A stretch of 64,000 nucleotides of DNA. It comes from Microvelia longipes. Its lineage: Eukaryota; Arthropoda; Insecta; Hemiptera; Veliidae. Both the position numbers and the translations under genes were made by a program. The stretch spans positions 28,555,914 to 28,619,913 of the forward strand of contig JACMZG010000008.1 in the NCBI GenBank assembly GCA_018340805.1, read 5' to 3'. The notes under the pieces are model-generated. The model had not been told where the DNA came from, ran no database searches, and worked only from the letters and a program-made list of their open reading frames with translations. Below are positions 43,036 to 53,880 of the stretch, piece after piece; within the stretch, counting starts at the first letter, position 1, and every line of letters starts with the position of its first letter.

Positions 43036-43895
43036 ATATAAGAACAATAAAATTTAGTAATTAATATGAATTTGCTGTATATTTTAATTTTTTATGTATT
43101 TTATTTATCATTAATTTTCTGTAGAAATTAGAAATCTAATGTTTATGAAGAAATTAAAAAATTGCAATAATTTGAGGTTTAGCATTAGTTTTATTTTTCT
43201 GTCTATGCAGATGTAGAACCTAGTAATACCTCTTAAAACCAGATAACCCAAAATAACCTGATAAAGTAACTAGAAAATCTAAAATCACTAAACACTATTC
43301 CCGCAAAGAGGTTGTTTTTCTTAAAAGTAAAATGATAAAACATTATGTTTTTGGTAAAACATAAAATGATAAAGGCATTATTTTGGGATCTAGAGGTTGT
43401 GCGTTTAAAAAAATTTCTGTTGCAGTTCTTGAGATATTTAAATTAATGAATGTGAATTATTTTATAAACAGGCTAGTTTAAACGGCAAAATAATAAGCTC
43501 CATCAATATGAAGCTAATATATAGGGAAGCCTTGTTCAATGATTGACAGCTTGTTTATAATTTAATTTAGTTTATTTCTTTAATTATCTTATTTATTTAA
43601 TTAAGTAATTCTTCTTGGCTTCACAGACTATTTTACTTAAGTTTTCGGATTGTGCTTTATGACATTAGCAGTATAGTATTACGGTTACACGTAACTCATT
43701 TTTTCTGAATTTATAAAAGAAATGCTCTGAATCTAAGCTTAAAATGAGTGATATTAATGCTGTGATGTAAGGATTTTGTAAAGATGAACATAGTTTTGTT
43801 TAATCTATAGTGTAAATATAAGCATTTACTTTTAAGATGTAGGAAATTAAGTAGTTACAAGTAATAACAGCTAATCTTATAAATCTTAAACAGAA
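43036..43895. other. No gene or clear repeat seen
   Basis: AT-rich sequence downstream of the U6 copy. Confidence 0.4.
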
Positions 43896-44025
43896 AACTT
43901 TTTTTTTTTTTTACACTTTAACCCGTAGGTCATTTAGCGTTTTCCCCTCACTCAAATCTCACTCAACATTAACCCCTGAGTTTGTACACATCCAATCATC
44001 TAGGAAGCACCCCCTCCGTACATGG

Positions 44026-44345
44026 TTGCACATGTAACTAGTTTACAGTGTGTCTAGTTCATCCAGCCCAACCAGACTCAATCCAAACTCACTGTTCTGG
44101 CTAGTGCCCGCGACTAGTTCACAGTTTGCCTAGTTCATCTAGACCAGCTAGACTCACTAGGCTCACCGTCTGGCTAGCGCCGACTACTAGTTCACTGTGT
44201 GCTTGTTTCCATCTAGTCTTACTAGCCCTCTGATCACATTAGTCTCACTTACCTCGTACTTCCAGTTTCACCCAATCCCATCAAGTTCCACTAGCATCAC
44301 CAGACTCTAGCTAGGCTCACCGCTCTGGCCAGTCTAGCGCCACCC
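44026..44345. repeat. Degenerate minisatellite of about 75 bp
   Basis: Units begin ACTAGTTTACAGTGTGTCTAG, ACTAGTTCACAGTTTGCCTAG and ACTAGTTCACTGTGTGCTTG, each followed by CATC.AG.CCA..AGACTC and a TCTGGCTAG.GCC end. Confidence 0.65.
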
Positions 44346-44759
44346 GACAAAGAGACTCTAGCACCCAGATGTCAGTGTGTACAAACTCATCTTAGCCTGA
44401 CCTGAAAGTCAATAGCTCCGCAGTGCTATTTAGGAGACGTCTGTCTTCAAGAACCGAGCACTTTGTTCCTAGTCACTTATGTTACTCGTGTCGCCGCCAT
44501 CACTTTCACTGACTAAGTTTTCGGACATACAAAGGCTCAGTATATCTTTCCGACCTTCATCTCCCCAGCCCGCAGAACATTAACTTTTCGTGAGCTAGAG
44601 ACAACGGAAACGTGATCCAGACTTGTCTCTGATGAAACTAGATCCAACCCCGCATTTGCGTATTAGTAGCCAAGGAAACCACGTAAAACCTTGGCTGGGT
44701 GGCCGGCCTTGAATTCAAGACCTCCCGAGTGTACGGTACAAGGGATAACCTCATATTGA

Positions 44760-44836
44760 GGTCCCCCCCGGCTGGATTTGAACCCTCGACCTCCAGGTCG
44801 AAAGGCGAGCGCTCTACCCACTGAGCTACCGGACTC
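44760..44836 (-). repeat. tRNA-like head of the retroposon
   Basis: It has a D-arm-like AGCTCAGTGGGTAGAGC and a T-arm-like GAGGGTTCAAATCC with correct relative order. The anticodon stem (CTCGC..CCTGG) does not pair well and the acceptor stem is partial, so I do not call a functional tRNA. Confidence 0.6.
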
Positions 44837-45061
44837 GGTATCCGTACTTTATTGTTTTTGAAAATATGTGTGACGTCAATAACTCACAAAAATGACCCCA
44901 CAAACATTTCAATAATTACAAACCAAAATTACAACCATTATATAGTTTTGATTAGGCTGAAATGTTTTACCCATATGCTGCTTTGTATGTTCATTACATT
45001 GGACGTTTCATTGTATTATTCATGTTTGTTCCGGGGCTTATTGATGAACATATTATTAACC

Positions 45062-45165
45062 TCATATTGAGGTCCTCCCCCGGCTGGTTTGAAACCCCTC
45101 AAACTCCAGGTCGAAAGGCGATGCGCTCTACCACTGAGCTACCGGACTCTGGTACCCAGAAAAAC
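45062..45165 (-). repeat. Second tRNA-like copy
   Basis: It repeats 44747-44836 in the same orientation (CGGTAGCTCAGTGGTAGAGC, TCGACCTGGAGTTTGAGGGG) with small indels. Both are followed on the plus-strand left side by AACCTCATATTGAGGTCC. Confidence 0.6.
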
Positions 45166-45259
45166 TTATGCTTAAAAAAGAATTCTAGAGAAGAAGCGCC
45201 GCGTTGTCATTTATTCGTATAGGAAATACGAAATATATATATATATATATATATATTTA

Positions 45260-46250
45260 ATAATAATCAATTTAGTAGAGCTTATTCAAAACTACTAAAG
45301 TTTTGACCTGAAATGGATAAATCATTGCTTCTATTACTAATATAGAAGTTAGGATATTTGAGGAAACATATAACGACCGATCCAGGTTAAAATAGATAAT
45401 GAACAAACAGAATTTGTGCCAATCTTTGATAAATTCGTTTTAAATCTGGATTATTTCTCTCTTTAAATTATGAAAATAAGCAAAAGTATAATTTATTCAA
45501 AAATAGAAGTCAGCAATAAAAAGTATTTCACGAGAACAAAAAAAAAAATGTATTCTAACTTTACCCCTCCTACCAACTTCATTTCTCCGGAGAATTAAGG
45601 CGAAGAAAAAAAGTAGAAAAGAAATTCATTTAAATTAAAACTTTATGATGAGGATTCCAAGTAAACTAAGCGAGAAAGTTTTATTGTACAAATTATTGAC
45701 CCAAGTAAGTATCACCTAAGATTTTATTCGTAAAATAAAATAAAAATCTTCTACTAGGAGGAGACTACGTTAATAGACTTTAGAAGAGCTTTGGAACTGA
45801 TCTGATCAGATAATACTTTCAATTGAGTTATTGACATTAAATCGAGAATATTTAAAATAAAGTACTTATACGGTTAAAGCCCTAAGCTTGAAGGTTACCA
45901 TTTGATAGAAACTTAGGCTTAAGTTCCCTGTTTCGAGCCGATCTGTTTCGCACCTTACCTGTTATTTTACACGTGAATACTTTGAAGTGAATGGCCCTAC
46001 CCCTCAGATTTACTCTGGTAGTTGATTTTATAGAAAAATTCAACTTTTAGAACCGGAAACATATGAATGAAAAAATTGGGACCTTAAAAAATGTTTTTGC
46101 ATCCTGCTGGAGAGAAAACATTTATCTTACTAAGGAAAAATCTGTGGTAAATCAAAAACAATTTCAGTTGCATAACTCTTAATACTTGAATAATTAAGTA
46201 TAATGAATAATTATATTGTTACTATATTAATAATTTACTTGTAATTATAT
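45260..46250. other. No gene or clear repeat seen
   Basis: AT-rich sequence after a short AT array at 45233-45256. Nothing coding recognised. Confidence 0.4.
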
Positions 46251-46258
46251 AAAACGGA

Positions 46259-46335
46259 TTAATTCCGGCGACATCCCTGATTTCGAATTTTTGCAAACAG
46301 AAATACTTTTCCTATTATACCTACGGTATAAATGA
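46259..46335 (-). repeat. Terminal fragment of the 5S-containing repeat family
   Basis: GACATCCCTGATTTCGAATT .. TACCTACGGTATAAATGAGA matches the end of copies at 13617-13698 and 42030-42097. Confidence 0.6.
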
Positions 46336-46339
46336 GAAA

Positions 46340-49060
46340 AGGTAAAAAGCGGAGGTGTCCGCTTTATAACCTGAGCACAACTTGCTATTTAATTTTTTGG
46401 AATGTTTCTAAGAAAATCCCCATATTTAACCCTCTGATTATACACAATGGACGGCACAGCTATATTTTGGGACTCATTTATAAGCCCTCTTATGCTAATT
46501 GCTAGGCGAATTTGAATTTGGAAAATTTTCAAAAAAAATTTAACACAACAATGTTAGTGACTTTACTACTAAGGTTATAAAGCATTTACCGAAAACTTTT
46601 TGTAACAAAATATTTTGCTTATCGACCGTATTTAAGTTTTTCTAGTAATACCATGGTTAAATGACTAACTTGACTAACTGTATTTTAGAACATTTTATTA
46701 TGTTTGAGGGACCTTTAAACAGCTTCGGTCACACATTTAAAGGTTGAATACATATTTTTCTAAGATCTTTTATTTGTTGTTCTTTTATAACATTCAAGAA
46801 GAATGTGGCGTAGAGAGTCCAATGAGCTGTACACATGAGACAAACTTAATCTCCTCGTAAGATGTAAACTTTATGATGTAGATATATTTAACTGAATTGA
46901 GCAGATTAGTTAAACTTAGCAAGCGATTTCAATTTATGAATATTGCCTGTAACCTACAGCAACGTTTTCCTGTATAATCGAAATAAAAAACAAATTTTAC
47001 ATTAGGAAATTACAGAGAGGCTTCTTTCTATGGCCTGGATATATAAATAGGTTCAAATATTGCTAAAAAATTTTAGACTTTCATAAAAATATGTCTGAAT
47101 CGTTAGATTGAGCTAAGATACTCCTAAATTTCGCGTATGCAATGTAATATAGAAAGGAACACGGAGACAAGGATAAAAAAATAATTTATACATAAATTAC
47201 TGACCGCTAGAAAATCAATACGTCTAAACAAATTTCTTAAAAATTCTCAAATATTGCCATTACTTCATGAAGAATGGCAACTTAGCGATGCGGTATAAAA
47301 ATGTTTTACTTCCCATCTTATAACCTCCAAATATTATTTTTTATGCTGTTACGGAAACTACCTTGTTTTTTAAAATTTATTACTAGTCTATGAAACGGGT
47401 TCAAAATTCCACGAAACAAATAATATAATATACAGCAAACAATACGAAGCAAACAAAAATTTTGTTGCGAGAACCAAGGAAACTGTGCCTACAGCTCGAA
47501 GTTGTAAAGACCAGAGATCAATGCTTTCTTTTTTTTACCTATGATCCGTAGGAAAGTCATAATAGTTTGCTCTTCTTCACCTTTCTACCTAAATAAATTG
47601 AAAAACATGAGTGAACCCTTAAAATTCAAAGCCAAGGTTTTATCTAAATTATTCGTTCAGGCTCATATTGCGATGCTCTGGTGGTTTTCATCATGCAGTG
47701 TATGTCACGCAAAACTCCCGCTGGTATGGGCTAGATGAAGCTTGGAAGGAAAGGTAAAATTTAAGTTCTAGTTGTGCTACCCAGATGATACAATTTATTA
47801 GACCGCGTTAACCTATTGTAGCCGTTATCAAACTTTTTTTAAACCTTTAAAGTCGGAGGTTTACCAATCAAGTCACATTTGACAAAATGTTAGATGTTAT
47901 AAGTTGTAAATTGATCCAATAAATTTCATTTTAATATTCATCGCATATTGGAAGTATCGAACTTTTAATCTTTTAATCATTCCACTCTTCAAAATTTAAA
48001 TTAACATATAAGTATATTGGAATGTTAAAAACTATATTGCTAATATTCTTATGAATAATTAAAATTAGGCTGCAAAACATTACCACAGGTTTTAAACTTT
48101 TGCGAACATAATTTGAGAATGTATTTCCGTAGTTATATTTACAGTACTGGTTAGCTAAGCTGGGTATATTTATAAGCTTTAATTAACTCTAAATTCATGT
48201 AATTCTCTAAAGCTTTGGGCAACCTAACAATTCTATAGTGGGCCGTAGCGTGACGAAGTAACACCACCTTAAGCTTCTGGGAATCATGAAATTATGGGGA
48301 CGAGCGAAGCATAGTACGATGGTTACTATCTCTTTAACTATTAGAGAATGTCTTACTGTTTGATCTTCTAATGGCAATATTACTTTATTTGATACAGATT
48401 CACTCACTATCACAAGTCACTTCGTACCATTAAATATTTATAACTGACAAAAAATAGTAGGCAGCAACCTGACATTTCTTACAAATTTATTAAAATAGTT
48501 TTTGCATTTACGATTTTTTTCTCTAGTTAAAAAATCCCTACACACCTTCTAACGTTTTTCGTGTACTAAAATACTAGATTAATCGTTTGTTTAACTAAAC
48601 ATGCGCTAAAGCAAAAACTGATACCCAATGTAATGTTAATTTCTAATTAGTAATTGATGTGCATAATACATAATTATGTTATCAAAATATTTCAGCATAT
48701 TAATGTATAATCAAACTAATAAGGGTGTTGATTAACATATGATAACTTTGTATTCATTGAGATGTATAATGCCAGGCATGTTGCATCTCGTGTCCTAGCA
48801 TTGCTAACCATTGTAGTGAGAATCCAATTTGCATTTTTGGTCTAAACATTATGCTTGTGCTTGAAATTATCGTTTCCATCATAATTATCCCATCGTACTG
48901 TTTAGAAAGAACAAGTTTCAAAGGAATAATATGCACTAATATATTAAGTTATCTTGGAGTATACATTTTTAATCAAACAAAATGAACTTTTTATATTTTT
49001 TAATATTTAAAAAGACACACTTGTCGTAGTATGGCCATTTAACATGAATGTTTAAACCTA
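46340..49060. other. No gene or clear repeat seen
   Basis: 2.7 kb of AT-rich sequence. Only short open frames without family motifs are present. Confidence 0.4.
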
Positions 49061-49066
49061 ATAACT

Positions 49067-49150
49067 TTCGTGATCGAGGTTGTTAAAGCGTTAGTATTCT
49101 AATCTGTGACACCCGGGGGTCTGGGGTTCGCATCTCAGGTTACGCTCTCA
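49067..49150 (+). repeat. tRNA-derived SINE head, copy 2
   Basis: GTGATCGAGGTTGTTAAAGCG (A-box region) and GGGGTTCGCATCTCAGGTTA (B-box region) match 2541-2620 and continue into CGCTCTCAGTTTATATAG. Confidence 0.65.
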
Positions 49151-49716
49151 GTTTATATAGATTATTGTCAGTAGTATTCACAAGTATCACAAGCATGTAA
49201 TCATACATACATGTGTTCTCTATTTATTTATTTTTTAATTTATTATTTTTATTTTATGTTATTGTCAGACTCTGGCGTTGCTCCAAAGCGCTGCAATTTT
49301 CTTGCTACGTTCTGGATCCACTATAAAGCTTTGACAAAAGGGGAAGAGAGGGTAAAAAGGGAGGAAGCGGGACTGCTCAAGATAAGACCTAGCCTGAAGT
49401 AATGTGAATAACTGTTAGGCTAGGTTCAAGGGGTTTCGCGGAGTGAGTTTTAGTTGGTATTAAGGAAGACCCTGATCCAACACTGTTGACAGCACCGCTG
49501 TCTTCGTGCGTAAATGCATTTCTCTCTCTTTTTGGTAACATTTTTCTCGCAAGAAAAAATTTGGCAAACAGAAATGTGTTTTCTATGTGTGAGATGCATG
49601 AGAATGCACTGTGTAGTTTCGGAAAAATATCAAAGTTAATTAGATATAGTTTCTTGATTAAAAATGATTTCCGATCCTTGGGTTAAAAAAAGCAAAAGTC
49701 AGATAGATTCAATATC

Positions 49717-50939
49717 TTTTTTTTTTTTTTTTTTTTGATTTTATAATACAACTACATTTTCAATATAACAAGTATAGTGAGAGGGGGATATGGGGCGTGA
49801 TTTGGCGGGAAGGAGAAGATATCAATGATATCACTCAGGCGTGTAAGGGGGAGGAGGTTAATTAATTAATTTAGCAGGTCTCTAGGCCACTGCCCCCTTT
49901 ACTGGCAAGGACTTTATAGCCGTCGAGGAGGATTATCAGGAGGGATCTGGAGGAAAGGATTTGATCAAGATTGAAGTGATCTGTTAAGGATTCGTGGAGG
50001 GATTTATAACGGATTTGCAATAGTCGCGGACAAATGGAACATAAGGTCTGAGTGAAGGGTGAGGTTAGAAACGAAGAAGGGAGCGTTTGTGATGGTTCTT
50101 AGGACTCTGGACTGGAGGATTTGGAGGCGGTTGAGTTGGAAGGTTTGGTGCTACCCCGACTTCCGAACCGTAGGCCAAAGCTGGCTTGAGAATAGTATTA
50201 TAGATTCGAAGTTTATTATTTAGTGTTAGCTTGGACCGACGGTCTAGAAGGTCTAAGAAGTAGTTTAAAACGTCGAGTAACGTCATTCGTTTGGTCTTTC
50301 GTTATGGTTGGCCCACGTCAGTCTTCTGTCGAGGTGTAACCCAAGTAACGGACAGTGGAAGGGATTGAGGGAATGATGCCTTGGTTGAGGGTGACTGGAG
50401 GACAAGTACTATGCGAAGAGCAAAGTTACATGAACACTTTTTGTTCGTTTTTATTTTTATTCCTCCATTTCCTCAACCAAGGTTCTAGGAGTAAAAGATG
50501 GATTTGAAGGTAATCGGAAGCGGAAATGTGATCTTTATGACTGATAGGATTGCTTTGTCATCAGCAAAGGTAGCTAGGGTTGTATTTGGATGTTGGGGAT
50601 TCGTGGGTGTAAATTGAATACAACAAAGGACCCAGAATGCTTCCTTGAGGGCACCCCAGCTCTCACAGGATAGATTGAGGAAAAGGAAGAGCGAAGGTTT
50701 ACTTGGAAGTATCTATTGCTAAGGAAGGATTGAAGGATAAGGTAATAAGTGAAAGGAAGGATGGTTCTTTGAGCTTTCCAAAGCAAACCCAGCATGCCAT
50801 ACCCTGTCGAAGGCTTGCTTCCTCGTCCAGAAGACAGCCGAGCAATACTTTTTATTCTCAAGACAGGAGGAGATGCGTCAACTATTCGATGAGATTGTTG
50901 TATAGTGGAGTGGTGGAGCGAATCCGAATTGGTGGTTAA
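49717..50939 (-). mobile_element. 5'-truncated jockey-like LINE with target duplication
   Basis: On the minus strand it ends in a run of 20 A (49717-49736). It is flanked by GATTCAATATC (49706-49716) and GATTTCAATATC (50940-50951), a target duplication with one base of drift. The coding remnant starts inside reverse transcriptase: WHAGLLWKLK-like, FLSNRYFQVNLRSS, YPVRAGVP (motif B), then LLDRRSKLTLNNKLRIYNTI LKPALAYGSE. Frameshifts break it. Its 3' part is G-rich on the plus strand. Confidence 0.85.
50065..50861 (-). pseudogene. Jockey-like LINE reverse transcriptase remnant
   Basis: Two open pieces (50574-50861 and 50065-50286) in different frames cover the middle of RT and the thumb region. 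The YADD motif falls in the broken part between them (LATFADDKAI-like near 50540-50570). Upstream RT motifs and the endonuclease are absent because of 5' truncation. Confidence 0.75.
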
Positions 50940-50951
50940 GATTTCAATATC

Positions 50952-52094
50952 AAAAATTGAAATTTACTATTATCAACCAAAAATAATGACTAAAAGTCTA
51001 CTTTTATTTTTTAGTTGTTGCCTTTTCTTCTGGCATTAAATTTTACAAAAGTTCTTTAAATGCGTAACATAATCATTAAAAATTTATTTGGAAGTAAGTT
51101 TATATTGAACATGATCTTTTCTCACATCTGACATTTGAATTTTATAAGGCAATACATTTTCCTACAGATTTTTTCCGAAGCCAACATTATAATATGGAAA
51201 TGATCAAATATTTTTTTCTGAGCTCTGAAACTACTGATGCATAACTAATGTTAAATTACTAAAAAAATAAATAAGAAAAGGACGATCAAGATTTATTGGA
51301 GAGCATATTTTTGAGACTTGTTGAGGGTGACATGTAGGCGATAGTGGATCAATACCACAAGATGGAATAGTAGGAAGCCACCCCATAAATCTGATGCTCC
51401 TTAAAGAATCCTTGCAGAAATTCCTTCCAGTATTATTTTAGAAGACAAGATAATCCTGTAGCCCTTATCTGGGAAGCTGCCCTATCCTTATACCACCATA
51501 GCGCTGTGACATTCAGCCCCTATCTCTCATTCGCGATTACCATAAAAATGATTGATAGTAAGCAATTTTCAATGATAGCTTTGATATTACATATCTGTCT
51601 CATTCTTAAACATACGAGAAAGAAGATATAGCAAAGAAATGGTTTTATTTTGATATGACTGGATGACAAACATATCATTTCATTTATGATGCATAATACT
51701 AGTAAATCAAAGAACACTCACATAGACACGAACACTTAAATACTCAAAGAGATTTAAGAATATGAGAGCATATAGACATTATTTTTTTTCTTTTTTGCTT
51801 CCACAATTAGACTGAATTATATATAATAATCCCCCATAATAATTCAATTGAAATGATGGTTAATGTTAAAGCCGGATTATACTTGGTTTAGTTGGGGGAT
51901 TTGGGTAACAATTTCTTAAAAATACTAAAGCCATCTTGACGAATTCTCTTTAGAACCCTTTATACTTTTTAATGCTGCTTATTTATTGCCTAACAATAAA
52001 AGTAAGTTTTCAAACATTTAATTATCAAAATGTATACAATTTACATTGTATTTTTTCAAAACTCTATTTAAGTTATTAAAAAAATAAATAAGGA
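50952..52094. other. No gene or clear repeat seen
   Basis: AT-rich sequence up to the assembly gap. Nothing recognised. Confidence 0.4.
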
Positions 52095-52955
52095 NNNNNN
52101 NNNNNNNNNNNNNNNNNNNNNNNNNNNNNNNNNNNNNNNNNNNNNNNNNNNNNNNNNNNNNNNNNNNNNNNNNNNNNNNNNNNNNNNNNNNNNNNNNNNN
52201 NNNNNNNNNNNNNNNNNNNNNNNNNNNNNNNNNNNNNNNNNNNNNNNNNNNNNNNNNNNNNNNNNNNNNNNNNNNNNNNNNNNNNNNNNNNNNNNNNNNN
52301 NNNNNNNNNNNNNNNNNNNNNNNNNNNNNNNNNNNNNNNNNNNNNNNNNNNNNNNNNNNNNNNNNNNNNNNNNNNNNNNNNNNNNNNNNNNNNNNNNNNN
52401 NNNNNNNNNNNNNNNNNNNNNNNNNNNNNNNNNNNNNNNNNNNNNNNNNNNNNNNNNNNNNNNNNNNNNNNNNNNNNNNNNNNNNNNNNNNNNNNNNNNN
52501 NNNNNNNNNNNNNNNNNNNNNNNNNNNNNNNNNNNNNNNNNNNNNNNNNNNNNNNNNNNNNNNNNNNNNNNNNNNNNNNNNNNNNNNNNNNNNNNNNNNN
52601 NNNNNNNNNNNNNNNNNNNNNNNNNNNNNNNNNNNNNNNNNNNNNNNNNNNNNNNNNNNNNNNNNNNNNNNNNNNNNNNNNNNNNNNNNNNNNNNNNNNN
52701 NNNNNNNNNNNNNNNNNNNNNNNNNNNNNNNNNNNNNNNNNNNNNNNNNNNNNNNNNNNNNNNNNNNNNNNNNNNNNNNNNNNNNNNNNNNNNNNNNNNN
52801 NNNNNNNNNNNNNNNNNNNNNNNNNNNNNNNNNNNNNNNNNNNNNNNNNNNNNNNNNNNNNNNNNNNNNNNNNNNNNNNNNNNNNNNNNNNNNNNNNNNN
52901 NNNNNNNNNNNNNNNNNNNNNNNNNNNNNNNNNNNNNNNNNNNNNNNNNNNNNNN
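52095..52955. other. Assembly gap (861 N)
   Basis: A run of N. The sequence to its right contains many small indels relative to its own repeat copies, which the sequence to its left does not. Confidence 1.
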
Positions 52956-53036
52956 CCGCTAAATGAATTTCCTTAATTCGTTTTTATATTAACAAATTAA
53001 TGTTAAAAAAACCAATTGTGGAAAGATATCTTCAAA

Positions 53037-53209
53037 AATAATAATACTAATAATAATAATAATTAATAATAATAAAATAATAAATAATAATAATAATAAT
53101 AATAAAATAAATATAATAATAATAATAAATAATAATAATAATAATAATATAATAATGAATAAAAAAAATAATAATATATAATAAAAATAATAATAATAAT
53201 AATAATAAT
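53037..53209. repeat. (AAT)n microsatellite
   Basis: Imperfect AAT repeats bordering the LTR retrotransposon. The phenylalanine/isoleucine/tyrosine-rich minus-strand frame here is an artefact. Confidence 0.95.
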
Positions 53210-53696
53210 TGTTGCTTCAAACGCAACATAGCGCATGTCCAACTGTAGCGCATAAAACGCACATTAATCCATGATTACGATCTAAATTTCCCTTCATGTG
53301 CTTCAAAATGCTATTTCCAACTCAAATAATATAAAACAATAACAATTCAGAACTTTTATTCTTTTAATTAATTAAACAAATATACAATCCAATCAAACAA
53401 TTAAATTTAATCTAAATATTCAACTTCTAATTTCATTAACTTTTAAATTCCTCAAATTTTGATCCTGTGTTGCCACTTTCTTTTACTTTCAATAAACAAT
53501 TTGATCAAAAAAAGTAAAAGAAAAAAAAATACATATAATATAATTATTTTCACCATGTATATATAGTTATATATTGACTTTACTTTACTTAATCATTTTA
53601 AATTAGACATAAAAATATATATAGGTCAATATTAATTGTTATTAAATTTACTTATAACTTTTAACTTAAACCTAATTCTCTAATCAGGTGACAACA
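53210..53696 (-). repeat. 3' LTR
   Basis: 487 bp. On the minus strand it starts TGTTGTCACCTGATTAGAG and ends GCGTTTGAAGCAACA. Preceded by GGTGGGGGAGGA, a polypurine tract (53697-53709). Confidence 0.8.
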
Positions 53697-53828
53697 TCCT
53701 CCCCCACCTTGAACAATCCGGTGTCAAACGATACCCTATGCATAATGGTTCCTTGTGGTGGCTTCAGGCGAATCTCTGTACCATTAGTTCTTTACTGCTC
53801 GCCTCTCAACTAACAAATCGACTCCAAT

Positions 53829-53829
<1 letters not shown>

Positions 53830-53880
<51 letters not shown>
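53830..53880. repeat. 51-base C run
   Basis: An uninterrupted C homopolymer inside the LTR element, 134 bp from its 3' LTR. It creates a polyproline frame (53738-53929) that is not a gene. It may be a sequencing or consensus artefact. Confidence 0.9.

Larger units (their letters stand above)
43900..44840 (-). mobile_element. tRNA-headed retroposon, about 940 bp, A-tailed
   Basis: On the minus strand it starts with a tRNA-like head (GTCCGGTAGCTCAGTGGGTA, GAGGGTTCAAATCCAGCC; 44836-44760) containing A- and B-box sequences. A GC-richer body follows, and it ends in a run of 14 A at 43900-43913. The body ends in a degenerate tandem array (see 44026-44345). The GC content contrasts sharply with the flanks. 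No reading frame is conserved. Calling it one SINE-like unit is inference; it may be two adjacent elements. Confidence 0.55.

Noticed and set aside
44760..44836. Functional tRNA gene
   Set aside because: A- and B-box sequences are present, but the anticodon and acceptor stems do not pair and a second decayed copy is nearby, which fits a SINE head.
47541..47738. 65-codon plus-strand frame
   Set aside because: There is no family motif, splice context or repeat support, and such lengths are common by chance.
48754..48936. HEMQH in a minus-strand frame, resembling an HExxH metalloprotease motif
   Set aside because: The frame is 60 codons, has no other SprT or M48 features, and a five-residue match is expected by chance.
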